A stretch of 5,684 bases of DNA from Burkholderiaceae bacterium. GTDB lineage: Bacteria; Pseudomonadota; Gammaproteobacteria; Burkholderiales; Burkholderiaceae_C. Shown here piece after piece: positions 5,647 through 5,684 of this stretch. Position 1 is the first letter of the stretch. Each line of letters starts with the position of its first letter. The stretch lies in NCBI GenBank assembly GCA_031256305.1, contig JAIRQU010000168.1, forward strand, positions 1-5,684, in the 5' to 3' direction. The notes beneath the pieces are model-generated. The model saw only the letters and a program-made list of their open reading frames with translations, did not search any database and was not told where the DNA came from. The position numbers and the translations under genes are program-made.

Positions 5647-5684
5647 ATGACCCCCGCCGAATTTATCGCCAAGTGGAGTCCCGG
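5647..5684 (+). CDS. Start of a possible MmeI-like (type IIL) DNA methyltransferase/restriction gene, runs off right edge
   Basis: Only 12 full codons are visible, reading MTPAEFIAKWSP, from an ATG 31 bases past the norR stop. This N-terminus resembles that of large class I SAM-dependent DNA methyltransferases of the MmeI-like type IIL restriction-modification family, which I recall as starting MTPAEFIAKW in many betaproteobacteria. An in-frame TGA at 5623-5625 keeps the start downstream of that point. No clear Shine-Dalgarno is seen. Twelve residues cannot establish a family, so this is a pointer only; it could be an unrelated gene or a chance reading frame. Confidence 0.45.
   Translation, partial: MTPAEFIAKWSP

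Noticed and set aside
1..5684. CRISPR arrays, tRNA genes, insertion sequences or attachment sites
   Set aside because: I read both strands for repeated units, tRNA-like cloverleaves and transposase-like products and saw none.

Overview
The window looks like chromosomal DNA of a betaproteobacterium, most likely Burkholderiales (Comamonadaceae or a near relative). The supporting signs are high GC coding sequence with GC-rich third positions, a decarboxylase N-terminus of the Comamonadaceae/Bordetella type, a short 4.5S-type SRP RNA, and a nitric oxide module matching the norR-norA-norB arrangement known from Ralstonia. The family assignment rests on recognition by eye, not on a search.

Layout from left to right. 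(1) Positions 1-393, minus strand: the first 131 codons of an Orn/Lys/Arg decarboxylase, running off the left edge. (2) 394-823: a gene-poor gap that holds ffs, the SRP RNA gene (about 592-687, plus strand), with a -10 element and a hairpin terminator at 731-768. The terminator is nearly symmetric, so it can also stop norB transcripts from the other side. (3) 824-3840, minus strand: a two-gene operon, ytfE (norA/ric/dnrN; di-iron Fe-S repair protein) followed by norB (quinol-dependent NO reductase). (4) 3841-3995: an AT-rich regulatory region with a consensus-perfect sigma-54 promoter for ytfE-norB, a consensus IHF site, and three GGT-N7-ACC inverted repeats matching the NorR operator. (5) 3996-5615, plus strand: norR, the divergent NO-sensing sigma-54 activator. 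(6) 5647-5684, plus strand: the first 12 codons of a gene whose N-terminus resembles MmeI-like (type IIL) DNA methyltransferase/restriction proteins.

How it works together (inference from known homologues): NO binds the mononuclear iron in the NorR GAF domain. NorR, bound at the three operators and assisted by IHF bending, activates sigma-54 RNA polymerase at the ytfE promoter. NorB reduces NO to N2O at the membrane, drawing electrons from quinol, while YtfE deals with NO-damaged iron centres in the cytoplasm. No norC, norQ or norD gene is visible in the window, so this looks like a detoxification module rather than a cNOR respiratory cluster.

The core is a known type of system. The parts most worth a second look are the interleaved operator half-sites with one abutting the norR start codon, a long imperfect inverted repeat lying across the predicted ytfE start site and the -12 element, the GAFSGA variant in NorR, and the possible restriction/defence gene entering at the right edge.
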